Positions 29,150 to 38,674 of a DNA stretch of 64,000 bases are shown here, piece after piece (position 1 is the stretch's first letter; each line of letters begins with the position of its first letter). The notes under the pieces are model-generated. The model worked only from the letters and a program-made list of their open reading frames with translations. It did no database searches and was not told the origin of the DNA. The stretch is from Tetradesmus obliquus (lineage: Eukaryota > Chlorophyta > Chlorophyceae > Sphaeropleales > Scenedesmaceae), in assembly GCA_030272155.1 (NCBI GenBank), contig CP126191.1, forward strand, positions 518,501 through 582,500, written 5' to 3'. Both the position numbers and the translations under genes were made by a program.

Positions 29150-30541
29150 GGCAGGCAACACACTAGCTGTTGCTTGCGGCTCTCGATCCCGAACGCTCTT
29201 TCAAGGACTCATGATGCTCTAATACAGCCTCTTTATAGGAAAAAGCCTGCTTGGGAGACCGGTCGGAGCTCCTTCAAGCAGCTAATCGCTTGGGGCACAA
29301 CAAATTGCCAGGTCACTGTCAGTGCATGCAGCTACTAATCAGACCATGTAGCAGTCGCCGATAGCTTCATAACCATCTCTAATCATCTTGCAAAGCAGCT
29401 GTACCAGTGTTGGACACGCAAAACCTGTCGCGGGGAATCATGGATGTTTGACGCGTAATCGGGAACTAAGCAGGAAGCGAGTCAAAGGACCAAAACACAC
29501 CCACATCATTGTTGTTGCTTTCGATCGTTTGCTTGTCGATCGATGTTTGTGCCATCAAGGCGATAACTGCTAGATTTCATCGGCCGGCGAAGGGTGGTGC
29601 CATCTTTGTCAGCTGGTCAAGGCTGCCTTTGAAGACGCAGCAGGATCACACTTTCCTATCATGTCAAGATTTTTAAACACAGCATATGTGCTCTTGCAGC
29701 CAGGCTGCCCCAGTGCCTGAACTCACCCGTGGTGACTGCACCGTGCAGTCGGCGGCGCCTGTTGTAGTCAGAACGTAGTGAAAGAACACATGGGAACTTG
29801 ATTTGTTGGAACTCCCAGGCTCCGTTGTGCTTGAATCCTTGTCATGAATTGCAGGGCACGAATTGCAAAAAGTTTCTAGATTGTACTTTCATGTGCATGG
29901 GGCTGGTTGTGCACTGGCCAGTCCGACCAGCGGCGCTGAACTGCTGTACACGCCGGCTGCCGGGCTGCCGCGGCGCCTCTAGTATAAAATTGGTACAACG
30001 TGCAAGCAGGTCAATCATTTTCAGTAGATGCAGCATAATGAGTACTCACATGGCTAGAAGTGGTCCCCCAAAAGGCCACCATGGCTGCTGAACCTCAGAT
30101 TGCAAGCATGTGCTGACGTAACATACTAGCGCTTGGCAGATAGGCGCCAAGCCTGACTGTAACCCACTCTGAACAGTACTTCCAGGCATAGCTGACACTG
30201 GCAACACTGCTGTTACAGTTACACCACTGCCATTGACTGACTTCCAACTGTTGGCACAGAGTGCCTTGAGAGAGCCCTGGTTACTGGCACCAAACAACCC
30301 CCCTGAACAACACACAAAAGCTGGCGGAGGTGTGTTTGTTCACAACCTGCCAGTAACATCACACTACACACTCCAGATGACTGAAACATAATCCTGCAAC
30401 CTCACGGCTGTGAAGTCACAATTCTGAACCTGAACACACTATGCAACCTTGCAAAATCAACATTGCCAGAACTGTCGAGATGCTTAATCGCACCACACCA
30501 CAGTGCACTCACGCAACTGCGTCACCAGCAGCCACTGCGAG
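29150..30541. other. Intergenic, no gene recognised
   Basis: Upstream region of the lipase gene (minus strand). Open frames are short, and I found no splice-consistent model. It is AT-richer than the gene regions, with no long CAG tracts. Confidence 0.5.
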
Positions 30542-30829
30542 CTAACGCGCATTGCACTTGCAGTGCCGCAGCTGCTTGTGGCACTTCACAAGCTGATCCT
30601 TGAGCTGCTGCTCCCTTTCAGCACTCTGCTGCAGCTGCTCTCTCAGCCCATCATTCACTGCTTGGAGAGCTCCCACCTGCATGCTCATGTCTGAGATCTT
30701 GCCCCACTTGTCATCCACATCCCTGCGGTGCACCAGATACTCCTGGCTACTGTGCTGTAGCATGAGGCGGATGGAGCGGTGGTCTTCTGCAGCTGGCACA
30801 GGCACTGACACTGGCGCGCCGGCTGTCAT
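30542..30829 (-). CDS. Possible small coiled-coil protein
   Basis: A single-exon frame of 95 residues from ATG (30829) to TAG. The first 25 residues are Ala/Pro/Val-rich. The rest is charged, with Leu/Met/Val spacing compatible with a coiled coil (DDKWGKISDMSMQVGALQAV, then REQLQQSAEREQQLKDQL). Its composition is unlike the Cys/His-rich chance frames around it. No family was recognised and no neighbouring exon was found. Degenerate TTTCGGCGC repeats lie just upstream. It could be a real short gene or a fragment of a longer one. Confidence 0.4.
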   Translation of the reverse strand: MTAGAPVSVPVPAAEDHRSIRLMLQHSSQEYLVHRRDVDDKWGKISDMSMQVGALQAVNDGLREQLQQSAEREQQLKDQLVKCHKQLRHCKCNAR

Positions 30830-30847
30830 AGCGAAGCCGCTTGCTGG

Positions 30848-30944
30848 TTGCCTTTTGGCGCTTTAAGGTTCCTTTCGGAGCGTGACAATGCCTTTCGGCG
30901 CTTTAAGATGCCTTTCGGCGCTGGATCATGCCATTTGGCGCAGA
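30848..30944. repeat. Degenerate TGCCTTTCGGCGC repeat cluster
   Basis: Four to five imperfect copies of a GCCTTTCGGCGCTTTAAGA-like unit in about 95 bp, directly upstream of the possible coiled-coil gene. The GC-rich cores are short palindromes. Confidence 0.7.
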
Positions 30945-32549
30945 AAAGAGCTTTTCAAAGAACAATCTCCAGTAGCAGACGTAGTGGACGGACTTGGGCA
31001 CTTGGACAGGTCGCCGGGTCGGCCTTGGTCTGGTCGAGAACAAGAACCTTCGGGGTACCTGGCCTGGCAGAAAGCTAGGCTGCACTGCTGCAACGGCTGC
31101 GATCTGCTTGCTACACAATATAATGCAATTGCTGCCACACAAGCATGCAAGGTGACGCCGAGTATAAGAGAATGCGCTGCAACGCTGAGTGACTGCAGCT
31201 GCAGGTGTGTTCGCGGTTAGATCGAGCTAACCCAACACTCTTACTTGCTGTGGGCAGAGAAGCTTCGCCTGAGTTTACACTCCTGCAAATGACACAAGGT
31301 TACACAGTCACAGCTGCCAGCTGCTCTATTCGTGCTCTGCTGTGTTTATCACTGGCAGGTTCGCACTGAGACAGCAAAGGCGACAAGTTACACAGCCGTC
31401 GACGGTCTGCGCTGCACAAAGGTTCTTCAATGTGCAAATGTCTATTCACTGTGATTCATATGTAATTCCAAGCAACCTATGCATCTGGAGCCATACTCGG
31501 CGTGCCCTTGCACGCCCACTGCAACACCTTAATGGCGCTGCCAGGAACCACACATCGGACACCGTGTCCTGACGTGCATAACGTAACTCACGTAACTCAC
31601 ATCATCACATCGAACATTCAGATCCTCCCTGATCGACCTCACCAAAACATCACAAATCCTCCAAGGATATTTACTATGCAGCACAAGTGCTGCTCAGTGA
31701 CCAACAGCACATTGGCTGTGGGAACAGTACTTCACTAGTCAAAGGCAGTACACTACTTAATAACAGAAGGGCAGCATGACCAGGCTAGCCCCAATCGGAC
31801 AAAGAGCCAATCGGTCCTGTCAGTGCAGCTCCTGCTTCTGCTCCTACGTGTCTTTTGCATTACCTGCATTCATAACAACACCTGGTCAGTGCCGCCCCAA
31901 AAGGCCATGATGCCTTTTGGGGGCAACGGCACTGACGGTCTTCAGCGCTCTAGTGGCACTGCCAGTGCAGGGGTATCCCGCATACACACGTTTACTGCAA
32001 CGAAGCAGAACAATCTTGGCAGCCCTCGACGCGGCTTTGAAGCTTGTTACTTCGAGCAACTCACTGATGAACAGCTGAAGCCCTGCTCCTTCATGGCAAC
32101 CCTTCACGGCAGGTTGCACCAGCTGCGCTGCACAGCAGTGAGCCACCATGAGTGGCACAACAGCAGCCAAACCGACCAATAGACCCAGGTTGTTGAACCA
32201 TACATGCATGCTCTATGCAAAAAAACCCTACCCACCCTTTCAAACCCCGTTGCTGGACCTCCCCCCACCACCCGGTAGTGGGCCACTATGTCGGCTGTCC
32301 CCTGCTAAAAACCCAAGCGTCCTTGGCGCTGAGCGCTGCTGGCTGTTAACATCTGGCTTGCAGCAAGGCACCGCTGCTAGCTGCCAGCGGTCACGATGAC
32401 AACAGTTCGCAGAGCTTCAAATGCTCTGCTCGCCCCTTGCGGACGCGCCTGCAAGCTGCTGCCTGTCCTGCAAGCGGCCGCCTGTCCTGCAAGCGGCCGC
32501 CTTTCCTGCAAGCCCTTCCTGCAAGCCCCAGCCGCCACCAGCTGCCCGC
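30945..32549. other. Intergenic region downstream of OSCP
   Basis: Apart from the 52-nt hairpin, I see no gene here. The part nearest 32549 should be OSCP 3' UTR and contains CCTGCAAGCGGCCGCC-type repeats around 32459-32530. Confidence 0.45.
31885..31936. repeat. Short hairpin with GTCAGTGCCG ends
   Basis: GTCAGTGCCG and CCCCAAAAGGC on the left pair with GCCTTTTGGGG and CGGCACTGAC on the right around a 6-nt loop, with a 4-nt bulge. It sits in intergenic DNA and may be a small foldback element. Confidence 0.65.
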
Positions 32550-33814
32550 TCAGCCGCGCAGGTCTGTCTCCAGTTTGAAGACCAGTGCGTTGAACTCCTC
32601 CAGCTTCTTGCGCACGCTCATGTCAACCAGCCGGTCCTCAAACTCAAGGATGAAGCCGCCCACCAGCTTGCGGTCCACCTTCTCCTGCAAGGACGCGAAT
32701 GCAAAGCAACATAGAAAAAGGGCAAATCATGTTGAGTGCGGTGGCTGCAAGCGAGATGAAGCCGCCCACCAGCTTGCGGTCCACCTTCTCCTGCAGGGAC
32801 ACGCGACACGACAGCAGGATGGTAACTGTTATGAACATCAGACAACAACAAGACGCGTCTCAAAGCACTGCCGGGCATGGCAGCACCTGCGGCTGCTGGA
32901 GAAAGCCATGCTCCAGCAGACAGCGGGCAAGCTGCAGTACAACAGGTCGCTGCGCACAGCTGTGCGCTTCCAGCACGGTCGCTGTGTGCATTAAACGAAC
33001 GTGCCAGCCGCGCGCGCCGGCATGACAACAGCAGTGGATTCTACAACAAACTACAACAGCTCACTGTGTCACCATACAGCACAGTTGCTGCGTGGCGTCA
33101 GCAGCACTGCAGGCCCGGGCCGCACCTGCATGACCAGCTTGAAGCCCGGCTCCACAAACTGCTCCGCCTGCTTGCGCAGCTCCACACGCTCCAGCTTGTC
33201 CAGCGGCTGCAGCAGCAGCAAGGATTATGGTTGGTACTAGTAGCACTTCCCGCACTTGTACGCTGTTTCACGAGCACTGCACCCTCACTCAGTATCCGAC
33301 AGACTGCTGTGGACTGCAAAGGCAGACCATGCTTGTGTTGCAGCTGTCCTGGTGCCCAGCTGCTGGCATGCATGATGCGATCTGCCAGTTGCAGCACCAG
33401 GGATGCAGCCCACCTCTGCTGTGATGATGTTGCAGTGCACCTCTTTCTTGTGTGCCAGCATCAGCTCATCGAATGCTGCTGACACCTGCAGCGTGGCTGC
33501 CAGCGCATTCTCCTCAGCCAGGGCAGCTGCAGCACAACAGCAGCAGCAGCAGCAGGCGATACAGAAGCAGGGCCCAATGCCAATTGCATCGTGCAATGTG
33601 TGTGCATGCAGAGCCGCTGGCGACGCTCGGTTGCTTTTCTGATCACCACGCACCACAGCACGTGCAGCGCAACAACACTGCTGTTCATTGGCCGATCCCC
33701 ATGCTGCTCCCTGCTGTCAGCGCGTACTAATGTGCTGGCCATGCACGCACCCAACTGCTGCCGCTGCTGTTGATGCTGCGTCTATGCAATCTGCAAGCGC
33801 ACAAACAACCGCTG

Positions 33815-33866
<52 letters not shown>

Positions 33867-34161
33867 CGCGCCTGCAAAATCGAGCAAAGCGCACGGAAGA
33901 ACCTCTTGGTGATCTCCGCGGCGCCGCTGTCCTTGCTGGCTGCTAACGCTGGCTTCTAGGTGCTGCTAGCTGCTGCTGCTGCTGCTGCTGTGTACAAGCA
34001 CACGCACCGAAGAGGCGCTTGGTGATCTCTGTGGCGCCGCTGTCCTTGAGCACCGCATTCACAATGTTGGCCTTGAGGCGCACGTTGAGGAAGGGGTCTA
34101 CTGCCACACGCGCCAGCTCAGGCAGCTCCTTGAATGCAGCCACCATCTGGACGCAGCAGCA

Positions 34162-34196
<35 letters not shown>

Positions 34197-35806
34197 TGTG
34201 GCAGTGAATGCGATCAGCCAAGCACAAGCAGATGACGGGGAAAGGACGAAGGGTGCATGGAAGTGTGCTTGTGGAAAGGGCGATTGACAGCAGGCTATGC
34301 GCATTACACCTTGGCAGCCCATGCAGCCAGCACAGCCTCCTCAACTCGCAGGCACATGCGCGGCTGGTGATGCCGGCCTACGCTGCAAGTGCCGTTGGTG
34401 TCACCAACGCAACTGCTGCGCACCCCATGCTGCACACACATGCTGCGTTGCTGCGGTCAATGGCTGTTTGGTAGCGCCTTGCTGCTGCCTTGCGCCTGCA
34501 GGATGGGGTGGTGCTGCTGCTACAGAGTGCCTGTGCTAGCTGCATAGACACTTCGCAGGAATGCAACAGCTGGTGCTGCTGCCCCTCACAAGACCAGATG
34601 CCTGGCGCGTTTGCTGCTGCTGCTGCTGCTGCTGCTGGCTCGCTTCCAAAACAGGTGCATTGCAAGCCTGTACTATTCGTTGCTGAACCGCCCTCATTGC
34701 AACCGTAACCACTGATACAGCTGCTGCTCCTTGCCAGCTGGCTGGTCGGCAGCTGCATGCTGCGTACTGCCAGGCCCATGTACTGCTGCTGCAGCTTGCT
34801 GTGCATGCTGCTGCCCTGCCAGTCATCGCAGCACTGCATTGCTGGTGACGTGAACTGCAGGCAGGCGGGCTGCCTGGTGCATTCCATCCACTGCAGCTGC
34901 TGTGATACTGCCATGCCAGCTCTGCATTTGCTGCGTTTTCAAATGCAAAAAGCAACTCCACACGCCTTGCAGCATGCTCACGCTGCCGCGCTGTGTTGCT
35001 GGGCTGCCTTCCCTGCTGATGTGGCATGACTGCACGACTGCTCATGCTACTGCTCATGTCCACTGCTGCCGGGGCCTCACCTGGTGCAGCTCATCCTGCA
35101 CCTTCTCCAGCTGCTTCTCCTTTGCTGCCACCTGCCATGTGAGCGTGGCGATAGACGCTGAGGTGCCGCTCAGGCTCACTGGCGCATCAGGCTGCAGCAG
35201 CAGCAGCAGCAGCAACACGCAGCAGAGAACGGTGTAAAGGTAAGACCTTTGCAGCTGTGGACAGACGCAGAGGTTGAGTACGGCAGGGCAAGGCACGCCA
35301 CTGTGCTGCCTTCTGACATGCACACACACACACACTCACACACAGCTGCGTGACCGTTTGAGCGCTGCTGGAATGCAACGCAGAAAGAGCAACTGCTGCA
35401 CGGCAAGGAGGTGCTGCTTTGGAGTGATTGCGCAGCTGCAGGTGCATGCCAAGACGCAGTGGGGTTGCTGCTGGTGCCCATCATGCTTGCTTCTGCTGTC
35501 ACAAGGCAGCCTACTGCATGCACGGCCCAGCTCAGATCCCCACTACTGAACGCTCATGATGACTGTTTGGCTACATGCTAACTGCTCTCAGCTCAGATCT
35601 GCTGACTGCTGGTGCTGTTGTGCTGCTCACCAGCTTGATCTGAGTAGCTGCTGCAGCGAAGGCCCGCGTGCCCTGCAGTCATCAACACTAAGTTAAACTA
35701 TTTGATAAGGATATACAGTAGTATCGTGTGCGGTTGACGCTTCAACTGTGCCCACCGTCGCTTCCAGGACACGGCCTGCTAGGAGGGCTGCACCGCGGGC
35801 CAGCAT
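32550..35806 (-). CDS. ATP5: Mitochondrial F1Fo-ATP synthase OSCP (delta-family) subunit
   Basis: Seven exons on the minus strand: 35806-35756, 35672-35631, 35191-35081, 34146-34008, 33526-33414, 33206-33126, 32684-32550. They total 672 nt (223 residues) with perfect phases. OSCP/delta links the F1 head to the peripheral stalk of ATP synthase. The first 17 residues (MLARGAALLAGRVLEAT) plus GTRAFAAAATQ form an Arg/Ala-rich, acid-poor presequence typical of mitochondrial import, which is why I favour OSCP over plastid delta. The N-terminal helical domain includes SIATLTWQVAAKEKQLEKV. The C-terminal part has the family signature around GFKLVMQEKVDRKLVGGFI followed by DRLVDMSVRKKLEEF. Two introns contain partial copies of adjacent exon edges (32755-32795 and 33897-33935). 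Confidence 0.92.
32755..32795 (-). repeat. Copy of OSCP exon-7 start with acceptor in intron 6
   Basis: These 41 nt are identical to 32649-32689, the 5' part of the last exon with its acceptor. The copy lies about 105 nt upstream in the sense of transcription and has its own CTGCAG acceptor. Use of this acceptor would add a repeated EKVDRKLVGGF-type segment unless terminated by the intervening sequence. Confidence 0.93.
33897..33935 (-). repeat. Copy of OSCP exon-4 end in intron 4, possible cassette exon
   Basis: The segment mirrors the exon-4 end at 34008-34051, encoding KDSGAAEITKRFF where the true exon has KDSGATEITKRLF. It has an AG acceptor just upstream in the coding sense and a GTGCGC donor after it, so it could be recognised as a mini-exon. 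Transcript support is unknown. Confidence 0.8.
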
Positions 35807-36043
35807 CTTGACATTTGGTACAGAACAAACGTAAGACGGAACTTGTGTGTTCGTAGTAAGGTGCTGAGGTGCTTGTGTTACTCGCTGCTCGTGTTCTTAC
35901 GAGTGTGACCTGCCCGGCACGATTCCGACGCTCACAAAAGTTGATCTTTACAAGAGGTTGTTGCTCCTGCTGTTTTTCTGGCTGGTTGCACTGTAGGGCT
36001 ACGCTGCTCCACCACACTTGCCACCTCACCACCACCCTCAAGC
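35807..36043. promoter_or_regulatory. Divergent promoter between OSCP and the DUF3593-type gene
   Basis: Only 237 bp separate the OSCP start codon (minus) from the start codon of the plastid membrane protein (plus), so both leaders and promoters must share this interval. No TATA box was assigned. Confidence 0.6.
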
Positions 36044-37044
36044 ATGCAGGCACTACGTCAACCAGCACTGCAGCAGCGGACGCTAGGGAGCCGCAGCAGC
36101 TGTTTATGCAGCTCTCTGCATCTTACAGGCTTGCGGCAAGCCCGTCAGGCTGCAGCATTGTGCCCCAATCATGCAGCCAGGCCAGCAGCAGTGCCAGCGC
36201 AGCAGCTACAGCAGCACCGGCAGCATCGATGCTCGCATGTAGCTCGGATCACTCCATTTGACCAGGCATGGGGCACACAGATTGATGGCCAGGTGAGGCT
36301 GCATGTGATGCTGCTGATCAGCTGCTGGCACAATCGTACATGCGCTTATGCGCCGCAGCTGCATACGCATGCAGGCATTATGTACACCTCCAAGCACCTG
36401 CAGTATTTGTGCACACGCAGCTGCCATGCCATTTGCAGCTGCCATCCATTTCAACACCAGCACCGGTATGTCATGCTTGTGTGCTTGTCATGCTCATCAT
36501 GCGTGTACATCACAACCAGCACCCTCTTGTAGGCTGCCATCCTCCTTCCTGCCACCCGCCTGTACCTTCTGCAAACCTCACATGTGCGGCTCCCGCCCTC
36601 CTCCTGTGGCACTCGTTGCACACTCTTCATATTCTTTTCCCCAGAGCCTTGCCTCTCAGCTGTTTGCGGCCAGCCTGTTCCCCTACCTGGCTTTCCTGTT
36701 CTACCTCACGCGCTCAGGCAAGGCCCCCAAGCTGATGCTGGGCGGCTTCTACTTCCTGCTGGCCTTCGTGGGGGCCACCATCCCGGCAGGCATCTACGGT
36801 GAGCCTGCTGGCACGATCACAAGCAAGTAGCAGCCCCCGCAGCAGCAGCAGCAGTGGAGGTATAGCTGTCATCAAGCCTTCACCATTTACAGCAGCAGCA
36901 CTTGCAACATTGCTATGGTTGATCATGATACGTTGCTGCAACAAAAGCGTGGCAGCTCTGTATCAGCGCGTGCCAGGCCGAGTGCAGGCAATGCAGTGCT
37001 GCTGCTACCCCACGCTTTACTGGCTGTCCATCTTCACCTCCTTC

Positions 37045-37087
<43 letters not shown>

Positions 37088-37620
37088 AGCCAAGACGCAC
37101 TACGGCACCTCGCTGGCCAATGTGGACTGGCTGCATGGCAGCGCCGAGTCGCTGCTGACAGTCACCAACCTGCTCATAGGTGAGGGAAGGGCGCCCCCCT
37201 GCAGTGCTGCTGTCATCTCGGTGCCCACTGTTGACAGATAGTTTACACTGTACATGTAGGCAGTGGACCTACGCTGTGTTGTTGCTGTGGAGGTAGTAGT
37301 GCAACTGCTGCCGAGCCACATCATTCTAGATCCTGCGCCGCAGCGAAGCCCCCGTGTTGCTTCTGCAGCAGCATGCGCCTCTCTGACCATTCATGTGTGT
37401 TGCAGAGACTGAAACTGTGTGCTGCTGGTCCTGCTGCTCCTCTGCTCGCGCAGTGGTGGGTCTGCGCCAAGCCATCCGGGAGGCGGAGGCAAAGAATGCA
37501 GCAGCTGCAGCAGCAGCGGCAGCTGAGGAGCAGCTGGGCACACCCTCCAGCAATGGGACAGGCGCCAAGGCTGATACCAGCGTAGCCGCCAATGCGACGA
37601 GCAGGTCAGAGGGCCAGTAA
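36044..37620 (+). CDS. Plastid membrane protein of the DUF3593 type
   Basis: Four exons: 36044-36292, 36645-36798, 37090-37179, 37454-37620. They total 660 nt (219 residues) with all phases matching. Residues 1 to about 60 are Arg/Ser/Gln-rich and acid-poor, as in a chloroplast transit peptide. Two hydrophobic segments follow (LFAASLFPYLAFLFYLT and FYFLLAFVGATIPAGIY). Then comes the highly characteristic KTHYGTSLANVDWLHGSAES, then LLTVTNLLIVVGLRQAIRE with a third hydrophobic helix. I recall this pattern from the plant/cyanobacterial DUF3593 family. Function is not established; thylakoid or envelope location is inferred. The C-terminus is a Glu/Ala/Ser-rich tail. Exon 3 is preceded by a (CTG)n tract that ends in the acceptor. 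Confidence 0.82.
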
Positions 37621-38674
37621 GGGCGACTGCGTGGCTGCTGCTGGTAGATTTGGCTGACGATGGTGTTATTTGGGCGTCGCGTGTGGGTGGTTGTGCGAGT
37701 GCTGCAGCAGCAGCGCAGAAGGTTGGCTGTTGCCACGTTTTGGGTATGCCGTGCTGCGGCCAGTCTGTTTGCTGGTTGGGAGCTGTGCGGCAAGCTTTGG
37801 GTATTGGATGGTTCTTGACTGCTGAGCCCCAGGCTTGGGGTGAGCACCATCATCAGCAAGTTATCTTTTTAGGAGGGCTGAACAGCATCTCAAACTCTCT
37901 TGAACACTTGTTGAGCCACTGGTAGCCGCAGTTAGCAGCATGCTTTCCCGTCAGCGCATGCTGGGCCTGTGCGTGTATCATTATGAGCTATGCTGACTGG
38001 CCCACTGTGTAAGCAGCCCTGTGTGGTATCGTACACTGCTACGGTGCTCCCATGAAGCTTGGGGCGCTTGGGGTTTTTGATCTTGAATGGGGAGTGGCCT
38101 TGCAAGGCAGGCACGTGTGATGCTGTCATCGTGTGGTTGGTGACGACGGCTGGCTAATTAGGCTAGCCTGCGTGCTGAAACGCTTTATTTAAACACGGTT
38201 GGTGTTTGCCGTGACATCGATGGTGTCACTGCGAGTGGGTGTGGCGAGGGGGTGAGCAGTAACAAACTCAAGTTACTCTGGACTCCAGACCAGCTGAGGT
38301 CTGTTAAATCTCAGGTGTGATCAGTGATCAGCGATCATAGCCAGCAGTCGTTACGAAATCGACATTCAAAACTCATAGTTCAAAGCCTGCAGTTTAACAG
38401 CTGCAGCACGGAATCAAGGCAGGTGTGCTGTTTCCGTGTACGTTCTCCTCACGTAGAGGTTGTCGCGTTGCTGTGATTGTTGCTTTGCTAAAACGAAATC
38501 TCGCTACACTTTCAGTATTTTAGCACGCTGTGCGTGACGACATCAGCCTCAGGGAGTTGGGCAGCAGGTTCAATCCTGCAGCTGCAGCAGGCAGACCTGC
38601 AGATGTAGCCTATTGGCAGGTGGAACCGCCATCGCCCCTTCAAGCTACTTGCTTGGTAAACAGGAGCTGGATCC
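37621..38674. other. Intergenic between DUF3593-type gene and OPR/RAP gene 1
   Basis: About 1 kb with no gene recognised. It should include the 3' UTR of the upstream gene and the promoter of the OPR/RAP gene. AT-richer stretches occur around 38300-38520. Confidence 0.45.
38008..38012 (+). terminator. Possible TGTAA poly(A) signal of the DUF3593-type gene
   Basis: TGTAA about 390 nt after the stop codon on the coding strand; position is compatible with the long 3' UTRs of green algae. Confidence 0.35.
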
